In this document: piece by piece, positions 61,959 to 64,000 of the stretch
How positions within the stretch are numbered: position 1 is the first letter of the stretch
Layout of the letters: each line of letters starts with the position of its first letter
Assembly (NCBI GenBank): GCA_030446485.1
Contig: JAUJNF010000005.1
Location: 67,739 to 131,738, forward strand
Direction of reading: 5' to 3'
Source of the DNA: Thermoleophilaceae bacterium
GTDB taxonomy: Bacteria > Actinomycetota > Thermoleophilia > Solirubrobacterales > Thermoleophilaceae
DNA: 64,000 nucleotides
The notes under the pieces: generated by a model
What the model was told of the DNA's origin: nothing
Seen by the model: the letters and a program-made list of their open reading frames with translations, nothing else
Database searches by the model: none
Translations under genes and position numbers: made by a program

Positions 61959-63175
61959 CAAGGGCCCACCCCGCCAGGGCCCTCGACCGGGAACGGCGCC
62001 AGCACGTTCCGGCGCTCGGGTACGCGGGAGTCGGGATCGACCTCCATCACGCGCAGGGCGGCGCCGGTGCCCGCGGCCTGACGGGCCTGTCGCACCGCCT
62101 CGGCGATCCGGCCCTCACGGGCGAGAGCCGAGTCACGCTCCTCGAGCAGGCGGCCCTGCTCTCGCGCCGGGGGGCCGAAGGCCTCGACCTCGATGCCGAT
62201 CGACTCGGCCGGCGCCGGAAGCTCGGCGAGCCGGGGCCAGAGGGCCAGGCGCAGGCGGCCGGCCTCGGCGCTCGCCTGCCGCAGGGTCACCCGCGTGCGC
62301 CACGTGCCGCCTTCGACGAAGCGGGCACCGATTGCCACCGAGCGCAGCGCCCGCCCGCGGCGCTCGGGCCGGGCCAGCAGCCGTGCCACGAGCAGCTCGA
62401 GCGCCCGCTCGAGCTGCGGCCCGGAGGCCGCCTCGGGCAGGTCCAGCCGCTCGTACACCGGCTCGGAGGGACGGCGTGGATCGAGCGGAGTGTCCCGCCC
62501 GTGCGCCAGGTCGAGCGCCAGGAGCCCGGGATGGCCGAAGCGCTCGGAGAGCGCGTGCGCCGGCAGCGCGGCCAGCTCGCCCAGGGTGCGCACGCCGAGG
62601 CGCTCGAGCAGCTCGGGCATGCCGGCGAGCTCGGCCCGTGTGCGCAGGAGGCCCACGGGAAGCGGGGCCAGGAAGCCGCGCGCGGCCCCCGCGGAGACCG
62701 TCTCCGCACCCCGCCGCGGACGGGCGCGCAGGGCGGCCGCGTACGCGCAGAAGCGGCTCGGCCCGGCGCCCATGCGAACGCCGCGGTCGAGCGCGCGGCG
62801 CGCCGCGGCGATGACGCCCTCGAGATGGCCGCCGTGCAGCCGGCGCAACCCGTCGGCCGCGAAGAAGGCCTGCCCCGCGCGGTCCGACTCGGCCGCCGCG
62901 CCGATCCCCTCCAGGCGGTCGAGCGCCTCCCCCCACAGGGCCCTCACACCCTCGGGATCGGGCGGGACCAGCCGCAGCTCCGGGCAGCGGCCGAGCGCCT
63001 CTCCCACCCGCATGCCCGCCGTGACCCCGAAGGCCTCCGCCGCGGGCGACGGCTCACCCACGACCTGCACCCCGCCGGCCTCCGGCGCGAGTGCCAGCGG
63101 CTCGGTGAGCAGGGCGCGACGATCCCCGAGCGCGGCCAGGAGCTCGAAGCGCGGGTATAGGACACAGACGACCAT
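61958..63175 (-). CDS. imuB: ImuB, Y-family polymerase-like mutasome subunit
   Basis: 405 residues from ATG 63175 (MVVCVLYPRFELL). It has the Y-family fold (GVTAGMRVGEAL, GRFCAY-like SRFCAYAAAL, little-finger region), but the first catalytic segment reads VVCVLYPRFELL, without the D-x-D carboxylates of active polymerases. That loss is the hallmark of ImuB, which instead bridges DnaE2 and the beta clamp. An in-frame ATG 18 bases upstream lies inside the LexA box and is not preferred. No imuA is visible in the window. Confidence 0.9.
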   Translation of the reverse strand: MVVCVLYPRFELLAALGDRRALLTEPLALAPEAGGVQVVGEPSPAAEAFGVTAGMRVGEALGRCPELRLVPPDPEGVRALWGEALDRLEGIGAAAESDRAGQAFFAADGLRRLHGGHLEGVIAAARRALDRGVRMGAGPSRFCAYAAALRARPRRGAETVSAGAARGFLAPLPVGLLRTRAELAGMPELLERLGVRTLGELAALPAHALSERFGHPGLLALDLAHGRDTPLDPRRPSEPVYERLDLPEAASGPQLERALELLVARLLARPERRGRALRSVAIGARFVEGGTWRTRVTLRQASAEAGRLRLALWPRLAELPAPAESIGIEVEAFGPPAREQGRLLEERDSALAREGRIAEAVRQARQAAGTGAALRVMEVDPDSRVPERRNVLAPFPVEGPGGVGP

Positions 63176-63176
63176 G

Positions 63177-63190
63177 CGAACGCATGTTCG
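63177..63190 (-). promoter_or_regulatory. LexA (SOS) box of imuB
   Basis: CGAAC-GCAT-GTTCG, with the palindrome extended to 8-bp arms (ATGCGAAC and GTTCGCAT), touches the imuB start. It matches the dnaE2 box in arms, spacing and distance from the ATG. Confidence 0.9.
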
Positions 63191-63217
63191 CATACGGAGC
63201 GGACGGTCCCCCACGGC

Positions 63218-63245
63218 TCAAGAAACCCCCGCACCTGACCGATAG
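63218..63245 (+). promoter_or_regulatory. FliA/WhiG-type promoter of the pilin gene
   Basis: TCAA (63218-63221), 16 bases, then ACCGATAG (63238-63245). It has the same layout as the camelysin promoter at 15.9 kb. The predicted start near 63252 leaves a leader of about 135 bases containing a strong GGGGC-ACA-GCCCC hairpin. Confidence 0.55.
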
Positions 63246-63387
63246 AGCCCCCAGGCATCGCGGCGACGCGGCCCCGAGAACGGGCCGTGGAGCACCCCGA
63301 CGAGACAGGCTCACTCGTGCCGGCGGGCTCCAAGGGGCACAGCCCCGGATCACCGGCGAGGCAACCCAAGAGACCACGAGGAGCGGC

Positions 63388-63855
63388 ATGCTGCGGAACG
63401 CCCCCGGGCGCACACGACACGAGGAGCAGGGCTTCGCGCTCGTCGAGCTGCTCGTGGTGATGGTGCTGCTCGGCATCCTCGCCGCGATCGCCCTGCCCAC
63501 GCTGCTCAGCAAGCAGGACACCGGCAAGGACGCGACGGCCAAGTCGAACGCCCGGAACCTCGTCTCGAAGGTGTCGAGCTGCCACACCGAGACCGACGAC
63601 TTCACGCTGTGCGACAGCGAGGCCGAGCTGACGGCGGCGACCGGCGGGGCCATCGATCTTCCCTACGGCGCCGGCCCGAACCAAGCCGAGGTCGAGGACG
63701 CAACTTCCGACTCCTACACCGTGGCCGCGCGCTCGGACGCCACCAGCGGCGGCGCCACCCACAAGTTCCTCATCGAGATCGACCTCAACTCCCCTCAGAA
63801 GCGCACCTGCACGCCGAAGGGCGAGGGCGGCTGCGGCGAGGGCGGCAACTGGTAG
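63388..63855 (+). CDS. Type IV pilin-like protein
   Basis: 155 residues from ATG 63388, with GAGGAG 5-10 bases upstream. The prepilin signal HEEQGFALVELLVVMVLLGI gives cleavage after Gly, with Phe+1 and Glu+5, followed by the hydrophobic helix. The rest is a short beta domain with two Cys pairs (SSCHTETDDFTLCDS and KRTCTPKGEGGCGEG). Size and motif fit a major or minor pilin or a pseudopilin. No assembly genes are in the window, so they must be elsewhere. It is divergent from imuB. Confidence 0.88.
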   Translation: MLRNAPGRTRHEEQGFALVELLVVMVLLGILAAIALPTLLSKQDTGKDATAKSNARNLVSKVSSCHTETDDFTLCDSEAELTAATGGAIDLPYGAGPNQAEVEDATSDSYTVAARSDATSGGATHKFLIEIDLNSPQKRTCTPKGEGGCGEGGNW

Positions 63856-63895
63856 CAAGCGGCAGCCCTGCCGGTGGCACACGGCTCAGCCCGGG

Positions 63896-64000
63896 TCAGG
63901 AACCATCCACCGTCACCAGCGCCTTCGGATAGGCGCTCAGCAGCTCAGGCCCCTCCGAGCCGACCACCACGAGATCCTCGATCCGCACGCCGTAGGCGCC
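63896..64000 (-). CDS. C-terminal end of an M24 (Xaa-Pro) aminopeptidase
   Basis: The last 34 codons of a gene that continues beyond the window. GAYGVRIEDLVVVG followed by LLSAYPKALVTVDGS matches the conserved C-terminus of PepQ/PepP-type peptidases, where the Arg and Glu in VRIEDLV contribute to the metal site. The stop is at 63896-63898. It is convergent with the pilin gene. Confidence 0.75.
   Translation of the reverse strand, partial: GAYGVRIEDLVVVGSEGPELLSAYPKALVTVDGS

Noticed and set aside
63177-63193. Upstream ATG of imuB inside the LexA box as the true start
   Set aside because: The added residues are just the translated box; the ATG at 63175 begins exactly at the conserved first strand. 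The same reasoning was used for dnaE2.

Overview
The window is uniformly GC-rich and gene-dense. It looks like a chromosomal segment of a high-GC Gram-positive bacterium. Supporting signs are class E sortase with an LAxTG substrate, an F420-type LLM oxidoreductase, the tlyA-nadK-recN order, the efp-nusB-xseB-ispA-dxs run, LexA boxes of the CGAAC-N4-GTTCG type, and many ATGA/GTGA gene overlaps. A deep-branching actinobacterium of the Thermoleophilia/Solirubrobacterales kind is my best guess; that is inference from gene content and style, not a database match.

Layout. 1-9.6 kb: envelope polysaccharide genes, with five family 2 glycosyltransferases, an NAD-dependent epimerase, and the dTDP-rhamnose genes rfbA-rfbB-rfbC (rfbD is not here); yebC lies among them. 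9.5-13 kb: rpiR-like regulator, pdxS, pdxT and an M29 aminopeptidase. 13-18.2 kb: an HD-GYP protein, a degenerate GGDEF protein, then a camelysin/TasA-like secreted fibre gene, a SipW-like signal peptidase and a second SipW-type secreted protein. 18.4-24.1 kb: tRNA-Met, lipoprotein, SDR, LLM oxidoreductase, UGT-type glycosyltransferase, a broken HNH gene and tRNA-Asn. 24-36.4 kb: dnaG, dgt, a membrane/cupredoxin/lipoprotein/beta-helix group, ppdK, recO, glutaredoxin, and an acidic calcium-binding-type protein behind a c-di-GMP-I (GEMM) riboswitch.

36.5-46 kb: mutM, xerD, a NUDIX hydrolase, an M20 peptidase, pyrG, a cupin, recN, nadK, tlyA. 46-46.5 kb: the only long gene-free stretch, holding a CRP-type box, a probable small RNA with a strong terminator, and a pair of related palindromes. 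46.5-51.2 kb: a tightly overlapped operon MBL hydrolase-efp-nusB-xseB-ispA-dxs. 51-55.5 kb: small acidic protein, FIST protein, DUF72, arylsulfotransferase-like protein. 55.5-64 kb: dnaE2 and imuB under matching SOS boxes, a class E sortase with its probable LARTG substrate, a type IV pilin-like gene, and the end of an M24 peptidase.

Three themes link distant parts. (1) Cell-surface programme: the camelysin operon and the pilin gene share a T[AC]AA-N16-CCGATA promoter typical of the FliA/WhiG sigma family, and c-di-GMP genes plus a c-di-GMP riboswitch sit nearby. (2) SOS mutagenesis: dnaE2 and imuB carry near-identical LexA boxes touching their start codons. (3) Sequence quality: pdxS, the LLM oxidoreductase, the HNH gene, pyrG and the M20 gene are broken by single-base indels, mostly in G/C runs, and the beta-helix gene by a perfect 55-bp tandem duplication. 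Because several of these are housekeeping genes, read error is more likely than decay, and conclusions that depend on reading frame there should be held loosely.
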